From positions 1 through 64,000 of the forward strand of contig MTSC01000037.1 of the NCBI GenBank assembly GCA_002368545.1: DNA of 64,000 bases, given 5' to 3'. The notes beneath the pieces are model-generated. The model did not search any database, was not told the origin of the DNA, and was given only the letters and a program-made list of their open reading frames with translations. A program made the position numbers and the translations under genes. The stretch comes from Ramichloridium luteum. Taxonomy: Eukaryota > Ascomycota > Dothideomycetes > Mycosphaerellales > Dissoconiaceae. This document shows positions 1 to 11,295 of this stretch, one piece after another. Each line of letters starts with the position of its first letter. Within the stretch, counting starts at the first letter, position 1.

Positions 1-1428
1 GTCCGCGGCCGCGGTGAGGTCGGGGCGGGCGAGCGGCGCGTCGGCCCAGGCGGATTCGAGCGCGGCGCGGACGGTGAGGTGCCGCGGGAAGTAGGCGTGC
101 ACTTCTGGGCTGGAGTGGCCCATGCGGCGTTGCAGGTCGAAGACGCTGATGCCCGGCTCACCGGGTTCGGGCAGGCGGGACCGGCTGAAGAGTTTGATCG
201 GTAGGCTGTAGGTTTGCGGGTGGTCGGAGGTGATCAGGCTGAGCATCGTGGTCTTGCCGCTGCCGTTGGGACCGAAGATGCCGCAGCGTTGCCCCCGGCG
301 GAGCGTCCACCACAGGCCGGATCGCTTCTCGCCGTCGACGGTTTGCTCCCAGTCCCCGAGCACGGTGGTGTCGCCGTAGGTGACCTTCACGCCCCGCATC
401 TCGACCAGTGCTTCCCCGGCCGGAAGTGCAGGCGAGTCCTTGGGGAACCCGTCTCTACTTACCTGAACTGTGTCTTTGGCGTCTTGACCGTGCTCGATTG
501 CATGGAGTATCGGTTCAACGGATGAATTATTTCTGTTGTGCGCGGAAAACACATCGGATATAGCCCCTTGCGCCACCGCCTTCAGCTGACCATCGGCGAG
601 CACGATATGGCTGATCCATTCCGGGATGCCATCTTCCGGTCGCAGACTCATGATGATTCGTGGTTTCTGCGCTTCCGCCAGCTGGCGAAGCACCGCGTCC
701 ATCGTCAACAAAGTATTCGGATCCAGTCCCATGTAGGGTCCGTCGAGTAAGAGCACTTCGGGTTGCGCCATCAGGGCTCTCGCTATCCGCGCCCGTCGCG
801 TTTGACCATTGCTCAAGTTGGCCACGGGCATTTCGAGCAGCTTTTCCAGCCTGAGCTGCGCGACAGCGGCCTCGAGGAGCCTCCGGTCATCCTCGGTGGT
901 CTCCTTCTCCAATGCGTTCAACTCGGTGTGGCCTGTGAGGTAGTCCCGTAGTGAGAAGTCTGTAATCTCTCTCCGGCTCTCGTAGCGAGCGCTGAGGTAC
1001 GACCCGCGAAGACTTGTGCCGCCCACGGTGTTCCCGCGCTCGGCATCGAAGCCGACATACTTGATGGCCTGTTCCGGTGGGGTCGAGATGTCGGCCAGGT
1101 AGGGATATGTCCGCGCAGTGGGTGGCACACACAGATGTTGCGCTCCGAGAACCTGCAGGAAGGCAGTTCTGGCGATTGATGAAGGTGAGATTACGGCCCA
1201 ATACTGAGGCTCTCCGCTTTGCGCCTCTTTCGAGACCGGCAGCGAGAACTTCAGCCCCGGGAAGAGTGGTGGATTTGAGTCATTTGTATCTGTCGATGAT
1301 GGGTGATTTCGGTAGAACGTCGCATCTCTTATTCGTATGACATCTTCATTGGCCTTCCGCTGGTAGTGTCTCCTCGTGAGCTGTAGGAGATCCCGCCTCG
1401 ACGAGGCGGAAATCTGCTTCCACAACAT
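1..1428 (-). CDS. Two-domain ABC ATPase (YDR061W/ModF-like), 3' end outside window
   Basis: Open frame of 476 codons from ATG at 1428 to the window edge, so the C-terminus is missing. It has no membrane segments, which fits the soluble tandem-ATPase family of yeast YDR061W (role poorly known). The second nucleotide-binding domain has a perfect Walker A (GPNGSGKTT, around base 255). The first domain is complete but decayed: its P-loop position reads SPSSIARTAF with no lysine, and its Walker B reads LLLDGP where LLLDEP is expected, while the signature LSNGQTRRARIARAL and the D-loop are intact. A GTAAGT within the frame at about 460 looks like a splice donor, but the frame stays open through it, so I kept it as coding. 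The start follows stops in the same frame upstream. Family call is confident; substrate and role are unknown. Confidence 0.85.
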   Translation of the reverse strand, partial: MLWKQISASSRRDLLQLTRRHYQRKANEDVIRIRDATFYRNHPSSTDTNDSNPPLFPGLKFSLPVSKEAQSGEPQYWAVISPSSIARTAFLQVLGAQHLCVPPTARTYPYLADISTPPEQAIKYVGFDAERGNTVGGTSLRGSYLSARYESRREITDFSLRDYLTGHTELNALEKETTEDDRRLLEAAVAQLRLEKLLEMPVANLSNGQTRRARIARALMAQPEVLLLDGPYMGLDPNTLLTMDAVLRQLAEAQKPRIIMSLRPEDGIPEWISHIVLADGQLKAVAQGAISDVFSAHNRNNSSVEPILHAIEHGQDAKDTVQVSRDGFPKDSPALPAGEALVEMRGVKVTYGDTTVLGDWEQTVDGEKRSGLWWTLRRGQRCGIFGPNGSGKTTMLSLITSDHPQTYSLPIKLFSRSRLPEPGEPGISVFDLQRRMGHSSPEVHAYFPRHLTVRAALESAWADAPLARPDLTAAAD

Positions 1429-1947
1429 CTCCGGCACTCTTGTTTTCTCCAGGTAAGCTCAAAGGCTGTTATCGATCCATCGTTGATCATCCAATTGAAC
1501 CAAAGCGACCGACCTGGCCTCCGTTTACTTCTATTATCTCATCAGGCGATCGTATTGCCAGAGCGAATTCTATGAACAGCTAACGAGTCATACTTTACAC
1601 AAATCACCCAATGCAGCGCGTCCCTAGCACGGTCCACATTCACACGCGGAACGTCATGCATGCAGCTCGGCTGGGCCATGCGACAGTACATCCTTAACCG
1701 CGGCATAGATCGATAGCGATCAGACCTCACTTCCTACCCCGACAATGATTCCTTCACTTCAAAGCAAAAGGCCACAGGTACTTGATATCCAACTGAAAAT
1801 GATATAACAACAACTTCTAAATTACCAAAACTTCAGGCCCAACCACAACATCACCCACAAACCCCACTTTTCCAACAGCAGACACGAACCGCAGCGCACC
1901 AAGGCCCACCACCGGCTATCGACGCACCGCGAACCCAGATTGAAGCA
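1429..1947. other. Intergenic region between divergent genes
   Basis: This holds the promoter side of the ABC ATPase (-) and the leader of the small ORF at 1948 (+). From about 1820 to 1947 the + strand has no stop in the frame of that small ORF and would read as Q/P-rich, but it contains no in-frame ATG. I see nothing else. Confidence 0.5.
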
Positions 1948-2157
1948 ATGCCACCTTACCAGACTGGCCGCGCGATGCCGGTGCCGGCGGCGATGATGCC
2001 CGTCTTCGACCCCGCGACCATGCACCCGGTCTTCTTCATGCACAGCTGGCGCAAGACACCATTTGCCATGCCTGCCAACGTCGGCGCTCATCCTGTCGCC
2101 ACCGGCTATGTGTTCAGTGGGAACAAGAGCAATGCGCAGGCCAACACGAAGTTGTGA
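1948..2157 (+). CDS. Small Met/Pro-rich protein, 69 aa, unknown function
   Basis: Short ORF from ATG to TGA with codon use like the genes around it (third positions mostly G or C). The product is rich in methionine and proline (MPVPAAMMPVFDP near the N-terminus) and ends in a polar tail. I recognise no domain, signal peptide or membrane segment. The same frame stays open for about 130 bases upstream without an ATG, so it may be the last exon of a longer gene. It converges on the 650-aa gene, with only about 30 bases between stops. It could be chance; codon quality and composition make me lean towards a real small gene. Confidence 0.4.
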   Translation: MPPYQTGRAMPVPAAMMPVFDPATMHPVFFMHSWRKTPFAMPANVGAHPVATGYVFSGNKSNAQANTKL

Positions 2158-2188
2158 GGGGTGGATCTGGTCGCAGTGGTGAAGCGAT

Positions 2189-4193
2189 TCACGAGCTCTC
2201 GGCACAAGCCCCTTGGGCGGTGTCCTCCCGGAAGATATCGCCCATTGCTTCAGGCGTGGGAAAGGCTAGCCGGGCACACTCCCTGTCGGACAGATGCTGG
2301 GAACCGCCGCCTTCACCGTCGTCAAATGCGCCTTGGCAACAGTCAAACGTCAGATCTGTGTCAGTGCTCTGGTTCCAGAAATCGTCCGCGACTCTCCCAG
2401 GTGTGACCACCACATCAGCCTCGCCGTGGTTCTTATCAGCTGCGTTGCGCTCGCCGAACAGGGTACTGCCAGGCGAGTCCTCAGATATACCGGATTCTTG
2501 GTCACTGGACGAATCATATTGCTGCATCGCTTCGTCCGGAGACTCATCGTGACTGTCGTCTGATTCGGCAAACTCAGATGCCGGGGACGCTTCCTCGACC
2601 TCATTGTCATCAGCTCCAGATTCATCGGAATCTGAATCCAAGGAAAGCAACTGATCCAGATCATCCTCCGACCGGTCCGTGTCAGATCCCTGGACCGGTG
2701 CCGCTTTTTCGTTATCATTCGGATTCGCAGACTCGAATTCCTGGGAGGGCGCCTGATCATTCCCATCCTCATGATAACCAAGCTCAAATGGGTATGCGGC
2801 TATCTGAGCTCCATTATCGGGCGCTCCCAAGACCGCCTCACCAGAATTCAAAATAAGATCCGTGGCTGATTCCTGGGATACGAAGTCGCTTTGACTGACA
2901 TGAGAGCCCGATCCTTGATTTCTGGGTTGCTGAGATGTGTCAGATTGTTCCAACATGATGGTTGGTGCCGACAAAGAAGCCGGTGCCAGGTCTGTGGCAT
3001 CCATCGCTGGGAAATCCATGGTCGACTGAAAGGTACTTTCACCAGTGATCAAACCACCGCCGGCATATCCAGTCCCGTCTCCGGCCATCTGTCATGATAT
3101 TAGTTCTCGATACGCGGTCACAACGGCTGAAAACCCATACCGCGGTAAGGAAGTCTTCCGGCAGGCCCTGGTCAGTCGCCATTGAAGTCGTCGGCACGAA
3201 GGGCTGCGACTGTGGATTCAGCTGACCTGCGACGACGCTCGTACTCGTCGCACATGTGTTCGGCTGGCCGTGGAATCCGGGAGTCCAGGGAAGCACTCCA
3301 GGCGAAGGGGGCACCTGGTACGTTATGGTGACAGTATAGGACGCGACGGGTGGGAGTACGAGTCCAGGCACAATGGAAGACATGCCGTACATGGTGTTTT
3401 GCGATCCGTCCAGCGTCGCGTACGTGAACTGCGGGCCTGGACCAAGATTCAGTGGCAAGGTCGCCGCAACTGCCTGACACGGCTGCCCTTGCGAGCTGTA
3501 CTGCGACGGCTTCACAACGAGTGCTTGCGCGGCCGATGCCTCCGGTATGGGCTCGAGTGGCTGTGCGAAATTCGCTGGGCCGCTCCACTGGCTCGAGGTG
3601 AAATCCATCGGCTGCTCCACTTGCAGGTGCTGGGTCCCCGATGCATGTTCTGCCGTCGATGCGGTCGGCTTGTGCAGTTGCGTCACTTCGTCCTTGTTCG
3701 GGTCTTGGGTATGAGCATTGTGGAGCTGTGGGGTGGCATCGCTCACGAATGATGGCAATTCTTTCTGTCCGTCCAATGGTTCGATCTGTCCCGGTTCAGT
3801 CTGTCCAGATGTAGAATTTCGAGAAGCGAAACGGGACCTCTGGGGTCGTCGCCTATCACGCCGCCCTGTCGAGCCACGTCCCGGTCGAGCCCGTCCGCTG
3901 CCGTTGCCTCCTTGGGACGCGAACAAGTCCTCCTTTTGACTTGCGTTCAAGGTTCGTGTCTTCCGCAGCTGATCGTTGCGCTTCTTTCTTCGGCGACAGG
4001 AGGGGCACATGGCATAGTCAATCGTCCGCGCCACACCATCGTTCGTTGTGCAGTCGGTAGAATTCGCAGCAACGTCACTCGCCGAGTTGGATTTGCGGCC
4101 ATGATCAACATCTTCGGGGATCAAGGGGAGATGCCCACATCTGTATCGCGGCGCTTCTTTGGTGGCCATACTGGGCAAAGTCTGTAGATTCAT
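2189..4193 (-). CDS. Hypothetical protein with CxxC/basic patch and acidic tail, 650 aa
   Basis: Two exons, 4193-3141 and 3088-2189, joined by a 52-nt phase-0 intron (donor GTATGG at 3140, acceptor ATGACAG at 3089). Without splicing the first exon runs into a stop 33 codons later. The N-terminus has a Cys/His pair (YRCGH, about residue 19) and a CPSC directly followed by RRRKKR (about residues 63-71), which could be a small zinc-binding or nuclear-import patch. The middle is Gln/Pro/Ser-rich and looks disordered. The C-terminal 250 residues are strongly acidic (Asp/Glu/Ser). A second in-frame ATG lies 8 codons downstream (4169). I do not recognise the family; a nuclear or regulatory protein is only a guess. 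Confidence 0.6.
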
Positions 4194-4297
4194 GTCGATT
4201 GTATATATTCTTTGGAGGGAAATAGCATGGGAAAAGGACTTCGTTATCGACGGTCATGGCTCACACTTTTATATTGTCGCGACCTGTCGAGGGTGTC

Positions 4298-4311
4298 CCA
4301 CCTCGAGGTGG
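4298..4311. repeat. 14-bp perfect palindrome
   Basis: CCACCTCGAGGTGG reads the same on both strands. It lies about 105 bases upstream of the ATG of the 650-aa gene at 4193, a reasonable place for a dimeric transcription-factor site. No second copy was found nearby. Confidence 0.4.
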
Positions 4312-5871
4312 ATGCAAGTGTTGTTCGAGCACTCGTGATCGAGACTATGGTCACCACAATCCCGCATCACTACAACCCAGATCTCGATTATGGATATCGA
4401 AATCCGGCTATCACCTCCTCAACCCGGAATGGAATTCCGGATGACAAGTTCTTTCCCCAATAACATTTCCAGGATCGACTCGGCCTTTTCGTGTGACTTG
4501 CGTCTCTGATAACCCACTCCACAGAAATTCCATCATCATAGCGAAGTCTCTCCGCCCCAGCATTGTGTCGCACTGACTCTCTCCTTCTCCACGACCCTTT
4601 CTTTCTTCACTACACCGACAATGCCCAACAACGCCGCGGACGATGGAATGCTCTCCGGCCCCGTTCCGCCCTTCACGAGAGACAAAACGTGCAGGACGAA
4701 AGTGACAACAAAGACCAAAGTGACAGGCGGAGCATTCTCATCACAAGCCCGACCTACGATTTCGGTTTAGGAATCGTCAACACCATGTCCGCTTATTCTA
4801 CATCTGCTGACACCAAACCCAGAGGTGACAATCTGCTAAACCGCGCCTCCGTCACACTCGGCGCGTGCCCTCCGACCGCCGACACCATCACCTGCCCATG
4901 CCGTGGCATGTACGCAATGCGGGGACAGCAGACCGATGCTGGTGGTCCTTCTGGGCGTCATGCCTCTCTCTCCCACTGCCGGGACTCGGCATCCTCCCCT
5001 CACGCATCCTCACCGAGCAGGCACTTGAGAGCGCGCTCAGAGAAAAGGTAACCTAAAACCCCCTTGGCACTCCTCCAGCGCCCGATGAACCCCACCAGCC
5101 CTGCACCGCCGTGCCCTCCATTTCTCCTCGTGCTATTACTACAAACTGATATCGAAGACGAAAAAAAACAAGAAAGCGATTGTTGATCATGAGAGTGGGT
5201 TGTGATGAAAGGCGGAGAGTCTTTGTGAAATGTGTGGAAAAAGAGGGAATCTGGGAGTACGACGATCTGATGTGACCACGACCGACCGACCGAGTCGGAT
5301 GAGAAAGGCGGGGATCAAGAATGAATTCGGGGAGAGGGTGAAATTATGATACCAGAGTGCTGGCTGAGAAAGGGGAAGAGTAATTGAGCGACGTGGCCGG
5401 TGGCCGTCCCCCGGGAAGGTAAGTCAAAGAAGGAAACGAAAGGGAAGCGGGATCGAATCCCATCTGGGTATCAAAAAGAAGGAGGAAGGGATGGATTGCG
5501 GGATGAGGGTTGATAGTTATTTTCTTTCTTTCTTTCGTTCGTTCTGAAGCGCCGCGTTTTGGGATCGACGAGGCAAACAAAAAAGAGCAAGATAAAGCAG
5601 GCCGCGAGAGAGTATCGAGAGCAACCAAAAAACAAAAAAAAATATGACAAAACATCAAACGGAGGCGGTGGTGCGAGTCGGGTGCAGGCAGAGCTCGATC
5701 AGAAGAGGTGCAGCGGGCGAAAAGAAAAAAGCGAGAGAGGCAGGGGGCGGGCGAGAGGGTCAGGGGACTGTGGAATCGTGGTGATGGGAGTTCGACCTCC
5801 ACCGCATCTTCCTCCTCATCCTGCCGGTCCGCTTGCGTTCCCGCTCGCTCATCAATCCTCGTCGTTGTCGC

Positions 5872-5890
5872 GCTGCTGCTGCTGCTGCTG
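5872..5890 (+). repeat. (GCT)6 trinucleotide repeat
   Basis: Six tandem GCT units in non-coding DNA downstream of the Bqt4-like gene, flanked by CT- and CG-rich sequence. Confidence 0.9.
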
Positions 5891-6204
5891 CCGCCGCTCT
5901 TGCTGTCGCTCGCCCGTCCAGACTGCAATCTCTCCGCTTCTCCTCTTCTCTTGTCCATTTTCTCCCGCCTGAGAAGCTAATGTTCCATCGCCTTGTTCCG
6001 TGTTGAATAAACAACCAAATCCTGAAATCGATCTGCAGATCATCTCTGAACTCTCTTGGCCCCGACTCTTTCTGTTGACAAAGATCACACGCGCGCGATT
6101 CCCCGATAACCTGTCGCAATTTCGCCCCCGGAGTAAAAAGGTTGGAGTTAAAAATTTCTGTAGCAAACACAATAAAGCGAACATAAGAAAGTAGAGGGCG
6201 CCGC

Positions 6205-8094
6205 TCACGACCACGGGAAGGCCGCGATGATGCTCGGGACGAGCGCACTGCGGATCTGTGTCAGTCTTTCGCCAGGAACTTCTGATGGAGTGGCGGAGGA
6301 AAGGACATACCCGAGGGCCAAAACGCCCGCAATGCCCGTCAACGCCCGCCGCCGCACGCGCTCTTTCCGGAGTTCCGTCTCGACGCCGCGGGCGCGCTTG
6401 GCGGCCGGCAGGGCCTCCGCGAGGGCCTCGATCTCCTCGGCGGCCGTGATCTCGTCGGCTTTCCGCTTGCCCTTGCCCTTGCCGGCGGCGGTCAACGCGG
6501 CGCCGCCGGTCGAAGAGATCTTCTCGGCCTCGGCGACCATCTCGCGCGCCTTCTGCAGCATGTCCTCCATGTTGTCCGGCAGCTCGAGGTCCGGGTGGTT
6601 GGCGGGCACCTCGACGGAGACCTTGGTCGTCTCGACGAGCTCCTCGGCGTGGCCGTTGAGTTCCGGCGCGGCGGTGGTCTCGACTTCGACCTTGACGGTC
6701 TCGGGCGCGGTGCCGTTGGTCATCGGCACGTCGGCGTCGTCGCCGGTGGCGGCCTCGGTGGTGGCATTCTCGTCGACGGCGGTCAGCGCGCCACGGCCCT
6801 TGCGCGGCTTGCGCGGCGTCGCCATCTTGCGCGCCGACTTGGACACGGTGGATGATGTGCCGGAGGGAGACTGCGACCGCAGGCGGCGCGAGCCACGCTT
6901 GCTGCCGGTGTCGGAAGATTTCTTATCCGCGGGCGTCCGGCCGAGACCGTTGACGGCCTCCTCCATGCTATAAGGCGGCGGTGATTGAATGTACTTCGCA
7001 GGGTCGTTGGTACCGTGCGCAATCGGTTCGGGGTCGAGCAGCGCGGCGATCCAGAGCTTGATGCCGTATTCTTCGGCAAGTTCGAGAGCTGTAGGAAAAC
7101 CAGCGCAGTTGAGCGCAAGAAGTTAGTGATGTTGCGCTTAGCGTTTTGCACCGGCAAAGGAGGATGGTCGGAGTGATGGGGTGAATGGGGAAGTGCAGTC
7201 GCGCAAGTGCGTCATCCAGCTAAGCTTAGGAATTCCGATCATCTAGTAGCGTACCTTTCGATGGGCTGATCCACACATTGCCAGCGACCTCTTCGGTTGA
7301 GGTCTCGTCTAGTGACTTGATGTACTCCTTCTCGGTCGTCTCTTCCTCGACTTGTGCGTACGGGAACGCGGCCTTGAACATGCCGGTCGCGCTGATATAA
7401 CCATCACGCGAGCGTCGCTGCGATTTCCCGATTCGTTAGCCTTTGGATTCATTCTCCCGGTCACGTTCGCGCACGTGCGCACATCGTGATCATCGCCGCC
7501 GTCGCACAATGCATCATGTCGTCGCTCGCGCATCACCGCGCAACTGTCCCGCGGCGCGAATGCATGTAGCGCACGTGCGCGAGCGGATCACGATCGATGT
7601 TTATAGCGTATGCGCAGGCCGTCTCTCTGCTTTCCATCCTCCGCATCCGCAAGCACGCTCACTCACCATCAGGAAGTATGCCTCGGGGTATTTCCGGTTG
7701 GCGCCACGCAGGAAGATGCCGCTTCCGGTCAGGTCCTTCGGCAGCGGGACGCGCAGGTGGGCGTAGTCGAGCGTTCCCAGGTTCTCCGGCTTGGTCGCAT
7801 TGGACGTGCCGACCTGGCCGGGCTTGACCTTGAGCTCGGTCTGTCCGAGGCAGCGGCGCTCGACGAGGATCTCATCTGTGCAGACGCGCGGTCGTGTCAG
7901 TCTTTCCGCTGGTGTTTATGCGATCGTGCGTGTTTGCGCGCGCGCAAATCCGGCGCTGGTTGACGGCGCGCATTCGCCGGCTAGAGGCCTGCTTGTGGAC
8001 ATGAACCTGGGCAAAAGGGAAACTCACGAGGAGGCGCGCGGTCCTCTTCCAGCATCGCATTCCGCTGCTCCGGGAGGGCGGGTCTTTGCGCCAT
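6205..8094 (-). CDS. Bqt4-like inner-nuclear-membrane telomere-anchor protein, 440 aa
   Basis: Four exons: 8094-8028, 7875-7667, 7417-7255, 7088-6205. All junctions are GT..AG and frame-consistent (phases 1, 0, 1). The N-terminal third is an APSES/KilA-N-type fold: residues about 25-170 contain the run ending in RKYPEAYFLM followed by RRSRDGYISATGMFKAAFPYA, then a conserved WISPSKALELAEEYGI segment. The C-terminal half is low-complexity with basic nuclear-import-like patches (GKGKGKRK, AAKRARG). It closes with a single hydrophobic span at about 394-411 and a short amphipathic tail. This order (KilA-N-like domain, linker, C-terminal anchor) is that of fission-yeast Bqt4, which tethers telomeres to the inner nuclear membrane. 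APSES transcription factors are the alternative, but they lack the C-terminal membrane span. Confidence 0.8.
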
Positions 8095-10270
8095 TGTTGC
8101 AGTTGTAATATGGCGATGAGGGATGGTGGTGCAATGGTGGGTAGACTATTGCGATGGAAATGGGAACACAATCGCAAGGACAGTCGCAAGTTCGGAGGGA
8201 CTTGGGGCTGCGCGCGCGGGTGGGTGCTTTTGGGCACGCCTGCTTTGCTGTCCGGGGTAACGCAGGTAGCGCGGGTCGTTTGGTAGCTGCAAGAAGGGGC
8301 CAAGCTCTCTCTCGTCTCCCACGCTCGCTCGGAGAAAACGCGCTATCGACGCGCGCCGCAAATGCGCTGGTGCTGCAAAGCGTTCTCGACCAACACGAGG
8401 TGGCAGACCGTTGTACAAACGCGTGGCCGAGATGCAGGAGGATGGTCAAACGGATCGTTTCAAAGAAGCAACGATGTCTCTCGTCTGTCTGAATGTACAA
8501 ACGATGAAGTCGAGAAAGATCAAGGGTTAAGGACAGTTAATGCAGGGATTTCAGGTACGGGGACATTCAGAGGAACGCGGCTGCGGGAGCGTTGGACACA
8601 CACAAAAGAACCAAAACGGGGGCACGGCGGCGGCGTTACAACGCAGTGAGTGGCAACGTGTTGTCCTGCTGCTGTCGGTGCCGTCCGTCTCTTGCAGAGG
8701 GCGTCCGGCGAGAAGCAGTATGCCGTAGTCAGCGTGGGAAATGAGGGGGACACGGACACGAATCGCCGCGCAACGGCAGATCTGCAGGCTGATTCTGGTC
8801 GCGGGACGAACACGTTGCTCTCCAGGGGAAGCAGACAGACAGTCCGCCACTGTCATCGTCGTTTGTACACTGTACTGTACCTTTGTCCGGCGAGACGTGC
8901 CGACCTGTTTTCCGGGGTAGCGTCGCCTGGTTCAAAAGATGGCTGGGAAATTTGTACCGGCCGCTATCGAACGCCACGAGAGTGTGATGTTTCGTGCCTG
9001 AGGCATCAAGAGATCCGATTGAGATGTGGTCACGAGACGAGATCGCCGCCAAGACGACACGCCAACTGCGCTCCATCAGGTTGTCTCGCAATTCCTCGTA
9101 TAATTTAGTCGGTGATTCGAGTTGCGAGTATGTGACACCCAGACGTGTGCAGTGAACACTCGAGCACATGTAGCATGATAAGAAGCACGGAGGCAGCTCG
9201 AGCAATGGTCCCGCGACAGCGTGGTCGATGAACGTTCCGCTTGAGAGCCATCATCCTTGGGCACCACTGCTTTATCAACCCATATATATCATTGGAGGGA
9301 TGCAAATGATCGAGGAGTCAGGAGCCTTGCTGTCATCGCATCTTGCCATCGGAGTATTGTGTCAGACGGATGAGACGCACAGGATTGCACAGGACGGAAT
9401 TGACAAAGAACAGCGACCACGTCAACGGTATTATCAGTCGTGCTGTTCGTGGTCATCAAGTCGAGGTTCGAATAACTGCCGCCACCAGAGCAGCGTGATG
9501 CATCGTCCTACTGCGTGCCTGACGGATGTTTCCCCGCCTCGTCTGCACCGCACTTCAGGGTCTTTTCCCCCCACCTGCACTCCTTCAAGGAGGCCTCTTG
9601 ATCCCTGACTTATTATGCGCTCGTGAGCGGTCACTGGCGGTGTAGGTGAGTTGCCCGCGTAAATTAGTGGGAGGACGGGAATTTCACCTCTGCTGACCGT
9701 CAGTATGGGGGGTCCTGTGAGGTGGGGCAGGAGCACAACAGCAGCAGCACCCGAAGCTTCGTGGCATATCTACGCGGCCGCTGTCGTCCTGCGGGCCAGC
9801 GCATTGTGTTGTCTAGACCCGGGCCCCAAGCAGGCAAGGTATCCCTCGAAATAGCAATGGAAGTACAGGCAGTAATAATAATCTGTCGGTCGAGGAGGCA
9901 CGGTAGCTCCACTGCTGCTTCGAGGAGAACGTGGCGGGTAGCGCGCGGGCGTCTCGCCCTGGAGCTTGTTTCGTCCTGGGTTTCTGGTCTTTCCTGTGCC
10001 AACCCGAGCGTCTCGTGAAACGCCACCCTGGAGGCTTTTGCGTTTACCTACCTCGTACTGTACATAGCAGCTCTTCCGATCTTCACTCTGACCCTTGACC
10101 CTCTTCTCTCTCTACTCTTCCACTCGACCAACTGTGAAGCAATCCTTACGCGCACGTCCTCCGCACGCACTCGTTTGGACGATATCTCGCTTTGGAGCGT
10201 GAGAGAAGGGCAACTCCAGGGAAGCACGCACAGCATATCTTAGCCGCGTCACCGTGACCGCCAGATCATC
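8095..10270. other. Divergent intergenic region, Bqt4-like / RhoGDI
   Basis: About 2.2 kb with no convincing coding frame on either strand. The last 200 bases before the RhoGDI ATG (about 10070-10260) are pyrimidine-rich on the + strand, a typical fungal promoter or 5' leader. I see no RNA gene. Confidence 0.5.
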
Positions 10271-11295
10271 ATGGCCGCCCCCGCGCATCACGGAGAGGAC
10301 CTCGAGCCCGAACAGACCGAGGGTTTCAAGGTCGGCGAGAGCAAGACCATCGACGAGTACCAGCAGCTTGGTAGGTCACAGCATTCCATAGATCCTCTTT
10401 CCGGACTGCACGTCGGAATGCTGCTATTGGCAACCCGCAATTGCACGCACGAACGACGATCATCCCCATTCGGAGCTTGCGCCAGCGGACAACATCGCCC
10501 TCAACGCTACACTCACCTACACAATGAGAAAGTCAATCGCTATTGATCAACCTTACCATGCCTCTTACAACCCCGTCTTGCGCACATCGCCCTCAAACAC
10601 TCTCCCTGACACAGTCCCAAGCGTCCTTTCCATACTCATTCTAACGCCGCACTCTCTTCCCCAATAGACCAAGGCGACGAGTCTCTGCGCAAATGGAAAG
10701 AGTCGCTCGGCCTCGGCGCGGGCAACACGATCTCGGACCCGTCGGACCCGCGCAAGGTCATCATCCTGTCTCTCGGCCTCGAGGTCGAGGGTCGGCCGGA
10801 CATCATCATCGACCTGACGCGGCCCGGCGCGCTCGAGGCACTCAACAAGCACCCCTTCACCATCAAGGAGGGCGCGACGTTCCGCATGAAGGCGCGCTTC
10901 AAGGTCCAGCACCAGATCCTGAGCGGGCTGAAGTACGTGCAGGTCGTCAGCCGGATGGGGCTGAAGAATAAGATGCAGGAGATGATCGTGAGTCGGGGCG
11001 CGTCTTCCTCGTGGACCGAGCGCTAACCTGTGATGTTCGCAGGGTTCCTACTCGCCCAACACCACCGACAAGCCCGAGTACGAGAAGAAGTGTACGTCGC
11101 ACCCTCCGCCCCGAGGACCCGCGTGCCTGTAACTAACCACCCGCATCACACACAGTCGAGACCGAGACCGCCCCCTCCGGCATGGTCGGCCGCGGCCACT
11201 ACGAGGCCGTCTCGCAGTTCATCGACGACGACAAGGTCTCGCACCTGTCCTTCAAGTGGTCCTTCGACATCAAGAAGGACTGGGAGAAGCACTAG
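10271..11295 (+). CDS. RDI1: Rho GDP-dissociation inhibitor, 202 aa
   Basis: Four exons: 10271-10370, 10668-10987, 11043-11091, 11156-11295. All GT..AG, frames consistent. The first intron is long for this window (297 nt). The protein has the usual RhoGDI length and order: an acidic, flexible N-terminus (to about residue 35, contacts the GTPase switch regions), then the immunoglobulin-like prenyl-binding sandwich. Recognisable motifs are DESLRKWKESLG, the charged loop with IIIDLTRPG, YVQVVSRMGLK, MVGRGHYEA and the terminal LSFKWSFDIKKDWEKH. It extracts prenylated Rho/Cdc42 GTPases from membranes and keeps them GDP-bound in the cytosol. Identification is secure. Confidence 0.95.

Larger units (their letters stand above)
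4194..6204. other. Gene-free interval with skewed strand composition
   Basis: Upstream region of the 650-aa gene (-) and downstream region of the Bqt4-like gene (-). It holds a 14-bp perfect palindrome (4298-4311), a TTTC/TTCG run at about 5519-5546, purine-rich stretches on the + strand (about 5550-5770) and a GCT repeat (5872-5890). A 49-codon ORF at 4621 follows a CT-rich, leader-like stretch but stops early. Longer open frames here have biased composition and no plausible protein. I call no gene. Confidence 0.5.

Noticed and set aside
4563..5056. Overlapping open frames after a leader-like CT-rich stretch and ATG at 4621
   Set aside because: The ATG frame stops after 49 codons, the longer frame lacks an ATG, and no splice pair I tried gave a convincing protein.
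5344..6000. Long open frames on both strands (up to about 200 codons)
   Set aside because: They arise from purine/pyrimidine-skewed, repeat-rich DNA; the proteins are low-complexity and overlap on both strands.
9455..9480. GGTTCGAATAACTGC resembling a tRNA B-box
   Set aside because: No A-box at the right distance and no cloverleaf could be drawn.
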